From assembly GCA_963840055.1 (NCBI GenBank), contig CAWIXM010000013.1, positions 128,258 through 192,257 of the forward strand: a stretch of 64,000 nt of DNA, read 5' to 3'. A program made the translations under genes and the position numbers. The stretch comes from Rhodoplanes sp963840055. Its GTDB lineage: Bacteria; Pseudomonadota; Alphaproteobacteria; Rhizobiales; Xanthobacteraceae. Positions within the stretch are counted from its first letter, which is position 1. Each line of letters starts with the position of its first letter. Under the pieces are notes generated by a model. The model was not told the DNA's origin. It worked only from the letters and a program-made list of their open reading frames with translations, and ran no database searches. Of the stretch, positions 43,588 through 53,939 are shown piece by piece.

Positions 43588-43591
<4 letters not shown>
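42527..43591 (+). CDS. livM: branched-chain amino acid-type ABC transporter permease LivM
   Basis: 354 residues from GTG 42527, which has AAGGAG 8 bases upstream; an ATG at 42497 inside livH is in frame but has no such site. ISIDLVLGYAGIITLGQAAF, FFGFGAYAAGLLAKHG and GNPLRSAAVGIAVNWRLVAI are the LivM motifs, with 9-10 helices. Pairs with LivH in the membrane. Stop overlaps the livG GTG. Confidence 0.92.
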
Positions 43592-44332
<741 letters not shown>

Positions 44333-44340
<8 letters not shown>

Positions 44341-45076
44341 CCTCCTCACAATCGAACGCCTGAGCGCCGGCTACGGCGAAGCGATCGTGCTGTCGGACGT
44401 GACGCTGTCGCTCGCGGAGGGGCATTCGCTCGCGCTGCTCGGCCGCAACGGCATGGGCAAGACCACGCTCGTCAACTCGATTGTCGGAGTCACCCGCTAT
44501 CGCGGCGGCGCGATCCATCTCGCTGGACGCGACATCACCCGACTGCGGCCCGACCAGCGGGCCCATGCCGGCATCGGCTGGGTTCCGCAGGAACGCAACA
44601 TTTTCAAATCGCTGACTTTGCACGAGAATCTCACCGCCATCGCCCGGCCCGGCCCATGGACGCCGGACAAGGTCTACCAGCTGTTTCCGCGGCTCGGCGA
44701 GCGCAAGAGCAATATGGGTAACCAGCTTTCGGGCGGTGAGCAGCAGATGCTGGCGCTCGGCCGCGCCCTTGTGCTCAATCCGAAGCTCGTCCTTCTCGAC
44801 GAGCCGCTTGAAGGCCTCGCGCCTATTATCGTCGAGGAGTTGCTCGCCGCGCTGACCCGCATCACCCGCGAAGAAGGCTTGTCCGCCATTCTAGTCGAGC
44901 AGAATGCGCAGAAGGTTCTGGACGTTACCGACCGCGCCGTGATCCTGGAGCGCGGAACGATCGTCTATACTGGCGACAGCGCCGAACTCAGAGATGATCG
45001 CCGGGTGCTGGAGAAGTATATTGGCGTGAGCGAAGGCGAGCCGCGGCGCGCGGGAATTTCACGGCGACAGCATTGA
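44333..45076 (+). CDS. livF: ABC transporter ATP-binding protein LivF
   Basis: 247 residues. GRNGMGKTTLVNSIVGVTRY (Walker A), GIGWVPQERNIFKSLTLHEN, NQLSGGEQQMLALGRAL (signature) and LVLLDEPLEGLAP (Walker B) define LivF. The ATG at 44333 is inside the 3' end of livG. Confidence 0.94.
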
Positions 45077-45114
45077 TGCGCCGTCGCAGCGTTTCGGCGA
45101 CAAAGGAGAATGCG

Positions 45115-46218
45115 ATGTCACGATCAAGGCCACCGTTTCGCGCCGACCATGTTGGCAGTCTTCTCCGCACGGCACCGCTGAAGCAAGCGCGCAGTCGGCA
45201 CGAAGCGGGCGCTATTTCCGACGCCGAGCTGCGCCGGATCGAGGATGAGGAGATCAAGAAGATCATCGCCAAGCAGGAGGAAGTGGGCCTGCAGTCGATC
45301 ACCGACGGTGAGTTCCGGCGGTCATGGTGGCACTTTGATTTCTTGAAGAAGCTCGACGGGGTCGAGGGCTTTCGCGCGGCCGAGGGCATCCAGTTCCACG
45401 GCGTCCAGACCCGTGCGGATGGCGTGCGGGTGACTGGGCGGGTCGGCTTCTCCGGCCACCCGATGATCGACCATTTCAAGTTTCTCAAGGCCAACACCAC
45501 GAAGACGGCGAAAATGACCATTCCGTCGCCCTCCGTGCTGCATTTCCGCGGCGGGCGCAGGGAAATCAGCGGCGCTGTCTATCCACAGCTCGACGAATTC
45601 TTCGCCGATCTCGGTCGCGCTTACCGCAAGGCGGTCAATGCTTTCTACGACGCGGGCTGCCGCTATCTGCAGTTCGACGACACGGTGTGGGCCTATCTCT
45701 GCTCGCAGGAGCAGCGGCAAAAGGCGCGCGAACGCGGCGAGGAAGTCGAGAGGTTGCCGGAGATCTATGCCGACACGATCAACTACGCGATCGCCGAGCG
45801 GCCGTCCGACATGGTGATCACGACCCATGTCTGCCGCGGCAATTTCCGCTCCCAATGGATTTCCGAGGGCGGTTACGAGCCGGTAGCCGAGCGGCTGCTG
45901 GGAAGCGTCAATTACGATGGCTTTTTCCTCGAATACGATACCGAGCGGGCCGGCGGCTTCGAACCGCTGCGCTTCCTCCCCAAGGGCAAGAAGATCGTGG
46001 TGCTCGGCCTCGTGACCTCGAAGAGCGGCACGCTGGAAAACCGCGACGCGGTGAAGCGCCGGATCGACGAGGCGACCAAATTCGTCGCGCTCGACCAGCT
46101 CGCGCTGAGCCCGCAATGCGGCTTCGCTTCGACCGAGGAAGGCAACCTGCTCGCCGAAGAGGAGCAATGGGCAAAGCTCTCGATGATCGTCGAGCTTGCG
46201 CGCGAGGTGTGGGGATAG
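45115..46218 (+). CDS. cobalamin-independent methionine synthase (MetE C-terminal domain-like) family protein
   Basis: 367 residues from the ATG at 45115, which has AAAGGAG six bases upstream. FRADHVGSLLRTAPLKQARS, SITDGEFRRSWWHFDFL and TTHVCRGNFRSQW (with the Zn-site His-x-Cys) belong to the YxjG/YxjH-like group of MetE-type single-domain proteins. A full MetE needs a second domain that is absent. Zn ligands likely include His and Cys in THVCRGN and Cys in SPQCGFAS. Its methyl donor and acceptor are unknown; a role in handling methyl groups from methoxylated aromatics is speculative. Follows livF by 38 bases. Confidence 0.85.
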   Translation: MSRSRPPFRADHVGSLLRTAPLKQARSRHEAGAISDAELRRIEDEEIKKIIAKQEEVGLQSITDGEFRRSWWHFDFLKKLDGVEGFRAAEGIQFHGVQTRADGVRVTGRVGFSGHPMIDHFKFLKANTTKTAKMTIPSPSVLHFRGGRREISGAVYPQLDEFFADLGRAYRKAVNAFYDAGCRYLQFDDTVWAYLCSQEQRQKARERGEEVERLPEIYADTINYAIAERPSDMVITTHVCRGNFRSQWISEGGYEPVAERLLGSVNYDGFFLEYDTERAGGFEPLRFLPKGKKIVVLGLVTSKSGTLENRDAVKRRIDEATKFVALDQLALSPQCGFASTEEGNLLAEEEQWAKLSMIVELAREVWG

Positions 46219-46309
46219 GCAGGGCGGCGACCGATCCCGTTTCGAATTTCCATTGCCGCGCGCGATGCAAGATCATTGATCTTCGCGCGTGCCGTCGTAT
46301 TACCAAGCA

Positions 46310-47443
46310 ATGACGCTCCCGCTTGCCGGTCTCCTCGTCGTCTCGCTCGAACAGGCGGTGGCGGCGCCCTTGTGCACCTGCCGGCTCGCCGACGCCGGGG
46401 CGCGGGTGATCAAGATCGAGCGGCCGGAGGGCGACTTCGCGCGCGGCTATGATGATCTTGCTCATGGCGAGAGCGCCTATTTCGTCTGGCTCAACCGCGG
46501 CAAGGAATCGGTCGTGCTCGATCTTGCTTCCGCCCGCGATAAGGCGCTGCTCGAAGCCATGCTCGCTCAAACCGATATATTCGTGCAGAATCTCAAACCG
46601 GAGGCGATCGACCGGCTCGGCTTTCCCATCGCGCGGCTGCGTCGCGCGCATCCGCGCCTCGTGGTGTGCTCGATCTCCGGCTACGGCGAGCGCGGCCCTT
46701 ATGCGCAGCGCAAGGCGTACGACCTGCTGATCCAGGCGGATTGCGGGCTTGTTTCGATCACCGGCGGCCCGGACGCGCCGGCGCGGGTCGGCGTATCGGT
46801 CGTCGACATTGCGGCCGGGCTTGCCGCTTACGAGGCGATCCTCGAAGCGCTCATCGCGCGCTCCCGCACCGGCGAAGGCGCCGGGCTCTCCATCTCGCTG
46901 TTCGATGCGATCGCCGAATGGATGACCGTGCCGCTCATTCAGCATGAGGGAGGCCGCACGCCGCAACGCGTCGGCCTCGCGCATCCGAGCATTTCGCCTT
47001 ATGGCGTGTTCCGCAGCAAGGACGGGGTTGACATTCTGATTTCGATCCAAAGCGATCGCGAGTGGCGCATCCTTGCCGAACATGTGCTGGGAGACGCAGC
47101 GCTTGCTGCCGATCCCCTGTTTGCGACCAATGTCGAGCGGGTGAGGCGGCGCACCGAAACCGATGCGCGCGTCCAGGGGGCGTTTGGCGCGCTTGCCGCC
47201 GAGCCCCTGATCGCCAAGTTGGCGGAAAGGGAGATCGCGTTTTCCCGCGTGAGCGATCTTGCGCTGTTCGCCCGGCATCCGCATTTGCATCGTATAATGG
47301 TCGGATCGCCGGTAGGTCCCCAGTCCTATCCTGGCCCGCCGCGTCCTCGGGCGGAGCCTTACGGACCGGTTCCGTCGCTCGGCGAGCATACGGAAAAAGT
47401 GCGGCGCGAGTTCACGCCGGCACAGGCAGGGTCGATCGAATGA
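46310..47443 (+). CDS. class III CoA-transferase (CaiB/BaiF family)
   Basis: 377 residues from the ATG at 46310 (a GTG at 46289 in frame is also possible). LADAGARVIKIERPEGDFAR, VVCSISGYGERGPYAQRKAY with the catalytic Asp at about residue 138 (KAYDLLIQADCGL), and SISLFDAIAEWMTVPL are family III CoA-transferase features. It moves CoA between organic acids; the substrate is not predictable. The stop overlaps the glk ATG (ATGA), so the two are co-translated. Confidence 0.9.
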   Translation: MTLPLAGLLVVSLEQAVAAPLCTCRLADAGARVIKIERPEGDFARGYDDLAHGESAYFVWLNRGKESVVLDLASARDKALLEAMLAQTDIFVQNLKPEAIDRLGFPIARLRRAHPRLVVCSISGYGERGPYAQRKAYDLLIQADCGLVSITGGPDAPARVGVSVVDIAAGLAAYEAILEALIARSRTGEGAGLSISLFDAIAEWMTVPLIQHEGGRTPQRVGLAHPSISPYGVFRSKDGVDILISIQSDREWRILAEHVLGDAALAADPLFATNVERVRRRTETDARVQGAFGALAAEPLIAKLAEREIAFSRVSDLALFARHPHLHRIMVGSPVGPQSYPGPPRPRAEPYGPVPSLGEHTEKVRREFTPAQAGSIE

Positions 47444-48390
47444 GCACGACGCTTGTCGCCGATATCGGTGGTAGCAATACGCGGCTCGCCATCGCGAGCC
47501 GGACCGGGCGCCCCGAGCACATCCACGCCTTCCCAAACGATTCCGTATCCGACTTGGTGGGGGCGATCGCCGGTTATCTTGCCCATATGGACCGCATCGA
47601 TCGTCGGCCCGACGGCGCCGTCCTCGCCGTCGCGGGGCCCGTTCAAGGCCGTCACATCGTGCTCACCAATCGCGACTGGAAGATCGATCTCGACGCGATA
47701 CAACAGCAGTTCAGGCTTCGTTATGTCCACGCGCTCAACGACTTCGAGGCGCTGGCCTGGGCGCTGCCGTGGTTCGAGCCGGAAGATGTGCTTGATCTCG
47801 GACCGCCGCTTCCTGTCCGCAATGGGACGAAGGCGGTGTTTGGTCCCGGCACCGGGCTGGGCGTTTCCGCCCTCATCCCCGAAGGCCATTCATGGTTTGC
47901 GCTCGCCACCGAGGCCGGGCACATGTCGTTTGGTCCCGCGGCGTCTGATGAGTGGGCCGTGTTTGCGCGGATCGCCGAGGAAGTTCCGCTCATATCGGCC
48001 GAGACCATTCTGTCCGGGCCCGGTCTCGAACGGCTCTACCGCGCCATGAACCCCGGCCGTCCCGCTCTTGCCGCCAATGCGATTGGGCAGGCCGCCAACG
48101 CCGGAGAGGCCGCCGCGGCGGCGACGGTCGAGCTGTTCATGCGCCTGCTCGCCCGCTTCGCCGGCGACATCGCGCTCACTTACAAGGCCCTGGGCGGGGT
48201 CTATGTCGCCGGCGGCGTCGCTGCGAAGCTCAGGCCCTGCATCGACGCAGCGCTTTTTCGCAAGACGTTTGTCAGGCACCCGCCGCATACGCATTTGCTG
48301 GAGGAAATCCCCACCCTTTTGATCATCTGCGATGAGCCGGGCCTGTACGGCTGCGCCGCCTACGCCGAGTATGCCGCCGGAGAGTATTGA
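47440..48390 (+). CDS. glk: glucokinase
   Basis: 316 residues. LVADIGGSNTRLAIASRTGR (phosphate 1), HALNDFEALAWALPWF (catalytic Asp in NDFEA), FGPGTGLGVSALIPEG (phosphate 2), ATEAGHMSFGP and GGVYVAGGVAAKLRP are the bacterial Glk (family 02685-type) motifs. It phosphorylates glucose with ATP. Its tight coupling to a CoA-transferase gene in a transport/aromatic operon is unusual; either the operon ends with an unrelated gene or the position is a remnant of rearrangement. Confidence 0.92.
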   Translation: MSTTLVADIGGSNTRLAIASRTGRPEHIHAFPNDSVSDLVGAIAGYLAHMDRIDRRPDGAVLAVAGPVQGRHIVLTNRDWKIDLDAIQQQFRLRYVHALNDFEALAWALPWFEPEDVLDLGPPLPVRNGTKAVFGPGTGLGVSALIPEGHSWFALATEAGHMSFGPAASDEWAVFARIAEEVPLISAETILSGPGLERLYRAMNPGRPALAANAIGQAANAGEAAAAATVELFMRLLARFAGDIALTYKALGGVYVAGGVAAKLRPCIDAALFRKTFVRHPPHTHLLEEIPTLLIICDEPGLYGCAAYAEYAAGEY

Positions 48391-48492
48391 GCTTATGTCA
48401 TATTATGATTATGCTAAATAATAATAGCCCCGGCGCGGCGGGCGCGTTCCGGCCGGACGCTCGGGGAAGGCGTTCCTAGGGAGGCAGTGGGC

Positions 48493-49683
48493 ATGCCGGC
48501 CGCAGCCAAAGCATATATTGCCGGCATCTACGAGCATCCGACCCGAAAGGCGGACGGCAAGTCGCTCGCCCAACTGCATGCCGAAGTGGCGCGGGGGGCG
48601 TTGGCCGACGCCGGCCTGAGCAAGAGCGACGTCGACGGGTATTTCTGCGCGGGCGATGTCGCCGGCTGGGAGCGGCCCGGGAGCGGCCCGTTTTCCATCA
48701 TCGATTATCTCGGCCTCAAGCTGCGTCACCTCGACACGACCGAGTCCTGGGGCTCCTCCTATCTCGTGCACGTCGCCCATGCCGCTGAAGCGATCGCCGC
48801 GGGAAAGTGCAATGTCGCGCTGATCACGCTTGCCGGGCGTCCGCGCGCCGAGGGCATGCAGACCGGCACGAAAACCGAGGCGGAGGCCAAGGGGCTCGAT
48901 GCGCCGGAAGCGCAGTTCGAATTGCCTTACCGGCCGACGGTCGTGGGCCTCTACGCCATGTGCGCGATGCGCCACATGTACGAGTTCGGCACCACCAGCG
49001 AGCAGCTTGCCTGGATCAAGGTCGCCGCCTCCCATCACGCCCAGCACAACCCGCATGCGCTATTGCGCGAGGTGGTGACGGTCGAGGACGTGGTGAACTC
49101 GCCGCTGATCGCCGATCCCCTGCATCGCCTCGATTGCTGCGTCATCACCGATGGCGGCGGCGCCCTGGTCGTCGTCAGCCCGGACGTCGCAAAGAGCTTG
49201 AGCAAGCCGCGCGTGCGCGTGATCGGCGCCGGCTATGCGCCGAAATATCAGCTCGGCGGACGCGCGGACATCACCAGTTCCGGCGCGATCTGGTCCGGCC
49301 CGCGCGCCTTTGCGGAAGCGGGAGTGACGCCCGCCGATATCAAATACGCCTCGATCTATGACAGTTTCACCATTACCGTGCTGATCACGCTCGAGGACCT
49401 CGGTTTCTGTCGCAAAGGAGAAGGCGGTAAGTTCGTCGCCGACGGCAATCTCATCGCCGGCGTGGGCCGGCTGCCGGTCAATACCGACGGCGGTGGGCTG
49501 TGCAACAATCACCCGTCAAACCGCGGCGGGATGACCAAGGTGATCGAGGCGGTGCGCCAGTTGCGCGGCGAGGCGCATCCCATGGTTCAGGTCAAGAACT
49601 GCGACCTCGCGCTCGCGCACGGCACCGGCGGCGCGCTGCCGACCAGGCACGGCAGCGCGACGCTGATTCTGGAACGGGAGTAG
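48493..49683 (+). CDS. thiolase-like protein (SCP-x/acetyl-CoA acetyltransferase family), nucleophile Cys replaced
   Basis: 396 residues from the ATG at 48493 (AGGGAGG 8 bases upstream). DGYFCAGDVAGWERPGSGPF, TTESWGSSYLVHVAHAAEAI, YDSFTITVLITLEDLGFCRKG and NTDGGGLCNNHPSNRGGMTK match SCP-x-type thiolases. Where a true thiolase has the nucleophilic Cys (DTGCSS-type block) this protein has SWGSS, so it may be non-thiolytic or depend on a partner. The next gene encodes the OB-fold/Zn-ribbon protein that usually pairs with such thiolases; together they may act as an aldolase or thiolase on a CoA-bound side chain. Directly before fcs. Confidence 0.87.
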   Translation: MPAAAKAYIAGIYEHPTRKADGKSLAQLHAEVARGALADAGLSKSDVDGYFCAGDVAGWERPGSGPFSIIDYLGLKLRHLDTTESWGSSYLVHVAHAAEAIAAGKCNVALITLAGRPRAEGMQTGTKTEAEAKGLDAPEAQFELPYRPTVVGLYAMCAMRHMYEFGTTSEQLAWIKVAASHHAQHNPHALLREVVTVEDVVNSPLIADPLHRLDCCVITDGGGALVVVSPDVAKSLSKPRVRVIGAGYAPKYQLGGRADITSSGAIWSGPRAFAEAGVTPADIKYASIYDSFTITVLITLEDLGFCRKGEGGKFVADGNLIAGVGRLPVNTDGGGLCNNHPSNRGGMTKVIEAVRQLRGEAHPMVQVKNCDLALAHGTGGALPTRHGSATLILERE

Positions 49684-49689
49684 CGGCCG

Positions 49690-50079
49690 ATGACACTGGA
49701 TGCCGCCTTGCCCGCGCCTCAGCCCAATCCGGAAACACAGGCCTATTGGGATGCGGCGAAGCAGGGGCGGCTTCTCCTGCGGCGCTGCAACGCGTGCGGC
49801 GAAGTCCACTTCTATCCGCGTTCGATCTGTCCGTTCTGCTTCAGCGATGACACGCACTGGCTCGAATCGAAGGGCACAGGCGCGATCTACGCTTACAGCA
49901 TCATGCGCCGCGGCCTCTATCCCTTTGCGCTTGCCTATGTCACCCTCGACGAGGGACCGAGTTTGATGACGAACATCGTCGATTGCGATCTTGCGTCTTT
50001 GCGCATCGGCCAGCGCGTCCGCGTCGCCTTCAAGCCGGGCGGCAACGGCTATCGCATTCCTGTGTTCATACCGATCTGA
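49690..50079 (+). CDS. OB-fold nucleic acid/acyl-CoA-binding protein with Zn ribbon (DUF35)
   Basis: 129 residues. A zinc ribbon with four Cys (RRCNACGEVHFYPRSICPFC: C-x2-C ... C-x2-C) precedes an OB fold (GTGAIYAYSIMRRGLYPFAL). ChsH2/DUF35-type proteins pair with thiolase-like or hydratase-like subunits; the six-base spacing to the thiolase-like gene supports a complex. Confidence 0.9.
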   Translation: MTLDAALPAPQPNPETQAYWDAAKQGRLLLRRCNACGEVHFYPRSICPFCFSDDTHWLESKGTGAIYAYSIMRRGLYPFALAYVTLDEGPSLMTNIVDCDLASLRIGQRVRVAFKPGGNGYRIPVFIPI

Positions 50080-50092
50080 TCGGGGGCTGCAA

Positions 50093-52013
50093 ATGTCGTC
50101 GCGCGCGGATGCACCATCAGATTCGACGTCGCCGACGCTGAGGTCTTCGCTTGTTAAGTCGGACGTGCCGGTGAGGGCCGGTTCGGCTCGGCGCGCGTGA
50201 TCTCGAAGTCGATCGCCAGGGCGACGGGCGAATTTATCTGCGGTCGCGACAGGCGCTTTCAGCCTATCCGAGCAAGCTCACCGAGCGTCTTGAGCACTGG
50301 GCGGCGGTCGCGCCCGACCGCACGTTTATCGCCCAGCGTACCGCAGAGGGACCCTGGCGTGAGGTGAGCTACGCGCAAACCCTCGATCAGGTTCGCCGCA
50401 TCGGCGCGGCCCTGCTGCGCCGCGATCTCTCTGCCGACCGGCCGATCCTGATTCTGTCCGGCAACGACATCGAGCACGCACTGCTCGGGCTAGCGGCGAA
50501 CTATGTCGGCATTCCCTACGCGCCGGTGTCGCCCGCCTATTCGCTCATCTCCACCGATTTCGGCAAGCTCCGGCACATCGTCAATCTCTTGACCCCGGGC
50601 TTGGTATTCGCGGCCGATGGCGCGACTTACGCCGCGGCGATCGAGGCGACCGTCGCGCCGCAGACAGAGCTGGTGACGGTTCGCCATTCGCCGCCCGGCC
50701 GGACAGCGACGCCGTTTGCCGATCTGTTTGCCGCAGCGCCGGGCGCGGCCGTCACCGCGGCCCATGCCGCAGTCGGGCCGGAAACCATCGCCAAATTCCT
50801 ATTCACCTCGGGTTCGACCGGGCAGCCCAAGGCCGTGATCAACACCCAACGTATGTGGTGTTCGAACCAAGAGATGACGCGCGCGGCGCTCGCTTATTTT
50901 ATCGACGAGCCGCCGATCATTGTCGACTGGGCGCCCTGGCATCACACCGCCGGCGGCAATCATGATGTCGGCCTTGTGCTCTACAATGGCGGCACGCTTT
51001 ACATCGACGAAGGCAAGCCGCTGCCGGGCGCGATCGAGACGACGGTGCGCAATCTGCGCGAAATCGCCCCGACCTGGTACTTTACAGTGCCCAGGGGTTT
51101 CGAAGCCCTATTGCCCTATTTCCGCGCCGACGCCGCGCTGCGCGCAAACTTCTTCAGCCGCGTCAAGGTGCTGTGGTTCGCCGGCGCCGGCATCGCGCAG
51201 CATGTGTTTGACGAGATACAGGATCTCGCGATCAAGACCTGCGGCGAGCATATCCTGTTTCTCACCGGCTTCGGCGCGACCGAAACTGCGCCCGAAGTGC
51301 TGGTGCGCACGTGGGCGAGCGGTTCGGCCGCCAATGTCGGGCTGCCGGTTGCCGGACTGGAGTTCAAGCTGGCGCCGGCCGAGGGCAAATTGGAAGGGCG
51401 CGTGCGCGGCCCCAATATAACGCCGGGTTATTGGCGCCAACCCGATCTCAGCGCCGCGGCTTGCGATGAGGAGGGCTTCTACAAACTCGGCGACGCGTTC
51501 AAATTCGCTGATCCCGATGATCCCACCGAAGGCCTCCTGTTCGACGGTCGGACGGCGGAGGATTTCAAGCTTGCAACCGGCACCTGGGTGAATGTCGGGC
51601 CGCTGCGTGCGCACATCATCGACCACTTCGCGCCCTTCGTGCGCGACGTGGTGTTGTCCAGCCCCGACCGCGACGACCTCGGCGTGCTCGTCTTCCCCGA
51701 TGTCGAGGCCTGCCGCCGGCTCGCCCCGCATCTGCCGGGGAACACGCCGCCTGACAAACTGCTGAGCGATGCGCAGGTGCGCGCCGAGTTCGCGTTTCTG
51801 CTCGATACGTTGGCAAAGCAAAGCACCGGCAGCTCAAATCGCGTCTGCCGCGCGATCCTGATGCACGAGCAGCCCTCGCTCGATATCGGCGAAATCACCG
51901 ACAAGGGCTCGATCAATCAGCGAATGGTGTTGCGCCATCGCGCGGCGCTGGTCGAGGAGCTGCACGCGACGCAGTCTTCATCCCGCGTCATCGCCGTCAC
52001 CAGCGGCGGATAG
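50093..52013 (+). CDS. fcs: feruloyl-CoA synthetase (AMP-forming; single-base frameshift near N-terminus)
   Basis: Removing one base near 50178-50182 (GGGCCGGTTC) joins MSSRADAPSDSTSPTLRSSL ... DVPVRA with VRLGARDLEVDRQGDGRIYL and gives 639 residues, a normal Fcs length. The remainder has LTERLEHWAAVAPDRTF, ILSGNDIEHALLGLAANYVG, the AMP-binding P-loop FLFTSGSTGQPKAVINTQRM, GFGATETAPEVLVR and FKLATGTWVNVGPLRAHII. It activates ferulate (or coumarate/caffeate) to its CoA ester with ATP. Without the correction an internal GTG (50364) would give a shortened protein lacking about 90 residues. Starts 13 bases after the OB-fold gene. Confidence 0.88.
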
Positions 52014-52040
52014 GAGGCGCGCGTCGGCGCGCCGTGCCTC
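52014..52040. terminator. possible terminator after fcs
   Basis: GAGGCGCGCG ... CGCGCCGTGCCTC forms an imperfect GC-rich hairpin directly after the fcs stop, followed by TATTTG. Weak evidence. Confidence 0.3.
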
Positions 52041-52173
52041 TATTTGATGAGGCGACGCGGAGCGCAGCACAACGCAAGGTGTGGTAGATTCCCATCGCTT
52101 CCCTGTCTAAATAACGGGCGGGCGGCGTCGCTCCGTATTGTGCGTGCGCGGCCGCCCGCAACGATGGATCGTC

Positions 52174-53580
52174 ATGGCTGAGCATTACGATTTGGTTGTC
52201 ATCGGCTCCGGACCCGGCGGCTATGTATGCGCCATTCGCGCGGCGCAGCTCGGCCTCAAGACCGCGCTCATCGAGAAGAACGCGACCTTCGGCGGCACCT
52301 GCCTCAATGTCGGGTGCATTCCCTCCAAGGCGCTGCTGCATGCCTCCGAACTTTACGAGGAGGCCGCGCACGCCTTCGCCGGCATGGGCATCAAGATCGG
52401 GCCGCCGGAGCTCGATCTTGCCGGCATGATGCGGTTCAAGGACGAGGGCGTCGACGGCAACGTCAAGGGCGTCGCCTTCCTGCTCAAGAAGAACAAGGTC
52501 GACACGGTTCAGGGCGTCGCCCGCATCCTCGCCCCGGGCAGGGTCGAGGTGAAGGGCGCGGACGGCGCGACGCAGACGGTGGAGACGAAGAACATCGTCA
52601 TCGCCACCGGCTCGGACGTCGCGAAGCTCAAGGGCGTGACCATCGACGAGGAGCGCATCGTCTCGTCCACCGGCGCGCTCATCCTTCCGCGCGTGCCGGA
52701 GCGGCTGCTGGTCGTCGGGGCGGGCGTGATCGGGCTCGAGCTCGGCTCGGTGTGGCGGCGGCTCGGCGCGGAGGTGATCGTGGTCGAGTTCCTCGACCGC
52801 ATCGTGCCCGGCGTCGATCTGGAGGTCGCCAAGCAATTCCAACGCCTCCTTCAGCGGCAGGGCATGAGCTTCAAGCTCGCCTCCAAGGTGACCGGCATCG
52901 ATGCGAGCGGGCCGCGGCTGAAGGCGAGCGTCGAACCGGTCGCAGGCGGGCCGGCGGAGACGATCGAAGCCGACGTGGCGCTGATTGCGATCGGCCGGGT
53001 GCCTTACACCGAAGGGCTCGGGCTCGATGCGGCCGGCGTTGCGCTCGACGAGCGCGGGCGCGTGATCACGGATGCGCATTTCGCCACCAACGTGGCGGGC
53101 ATTTACGCGATCGGCGATACGATCGCGGGTCCCATGCTCGCGCATAAGGCGGAGGACGAGGGCGTGGCGGTCGCGGAAATTCTTGCCGGCCGCGCGGGCC
53201 ACGTGAATTACGACGTGATCCCCAATGTCGTTTACACCTATCCGGAGCTCGCCTCGGTCGGCAAAAGCGAGGAGGAGCTGAAGGCTGCGGGCATCGCCTA
53301 CAATGTCGGCAAGTTTCCGTTCACGGCGAATGGCCGCGCCAAGGTCAACCGGCAGACCGAAGGTTTTGTGAAAATCCTCGCCGACGCGAAAACCGACCGC
53401 GTGCTCGGCGTGCACATTCTCGGCCCCGATGCCGGCAACATGATCGCCGAAGCCGCCATCGCGATGGAACTCGGCGCGTCATCGGAAGACATCGCGCGCA
53501 CCTGCCACGCCCACCCGACGCTGTCGGAAGCGGTGAAGGAGGCGGCGCTGGCCGTGGAAAAACGGGCGATTCATGTGTGA
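52174..53580 (+). CDS. lpdA: dihydrolipoyl dehydrogenase (E3)
   Basis: 468 residues. FAD motif GSGPGGYVCAIRAAQ, redox-active disulfide C43/C48 in GGTCLNVGCIPSKAL, NAD motif VVGAGVIGLELGSVW, FAD-binding YAIGDTIAGPMLAHKAEDEG and the C-terminal interface HAHPTLSEAVKEAAL with the catalytic His-Glu pair. It reoxidises dihydrolipoamide in 2-oxoacid dehydrogenase or glycine cleavage complexes. No E1/E2 gene is adjacent, though in related bacteria it often ends the 2-oxoglutarate dehydrogenase operon. ATG 52174 preferred; a GTG-led extension upstream has no similarity. Confidence 0.95.
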   Translation: MAEHYDLVVIGSGPGGYVCAIRAAQLGLKTALIEKNATFGGTCLNVGCIPSKALLHASELYEEAAHAFAGMGIKIGPPELDLAGMMRFKDEGVDGNVKGVAFLLKKNKVDTVQGVARILAPGRVEVKGADGATQTVETKNIVIATGSDVAKLKGVTIDEERIVSSTGALILPRVPERLLVVGAGVIGLELGSVWRRLGAEVIVVEFLDRIVPGVDLEVAKQFQRLLQRQGMSFKLASKVTGIDASGPRLKASVEPVAGGPAETIEADVALIAIGRVPYTEGLGLDAAGVALDERGRVITDAHFATNVAGIYAIGDTIAGPMLAHKAEDEGVAVAEILAGRAGHVNYDVIPNVVYTYPELASVGKSEEELKAAGIAYNVGKFPFTANGRAKVNRQTEGFVKILADAKTDRVLGVHILGPDAGNMIAEAAIAMELGASSEDIARTCHAHPTLSEAVKEAALAVEKRAIHV

Positions 53581-53611
53581 CGGCGTAGCCTCGGAGTTTG
53601 CCCGCCGCAAT

Positions 53612-53787
53612 GACGCTCACTCGCAAACCACGTCGAGAGCTTTTGGAAGCGGTTTAAGGCTTCGATCCGCTCAGCGCATATCCATGTCAGCGCCAAATAT
53701 GTCGATCTATCTGAGCGAGTTCACATTCCGGCCAAACCATCGTCAGATGACGAACGCGATGTTGACCCTCTGATTGCGGCTGCTTAA
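53612..53787 (+). pseudogene. IS1595-type transposase C-terminal remnant
   Basis: Broken pieces in more than one frame recover the C-terminal end of an IS1595/ISXO2-like transposase: VESFWKRFKASIRSAHIHVS in one frame, MSIYLSEFTFRPNHRQMTNA in another, then LIAAA and a stop. The HVESFWKRFK and EFTFRPNHRQ blocks are typical. No intact element or terminal repeat is seen, so it is an old fragment. Confidence 0.7.
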
Positions 53788-53939
53788 CAAATCCAGCAGG
53801 ACCGACCCCGCGGGACTCTTCCTGCGCAATAAACTCCCGCAGCCGACCGGAATGTAAGGTTTTTGAAAGGGATAGAGGAGCGTCGATCATAGACGAAATG
53901 CGCTCTTTCTCTAGCCAAATTCGCAGGCTACCATACAGC

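Noticed and set aside
46289..46310. GTG start for the class III CoA-transferase
   Set aside because: Adds seven residues without similarity; the ATG at 46310 begins at the conserved N-terminus.
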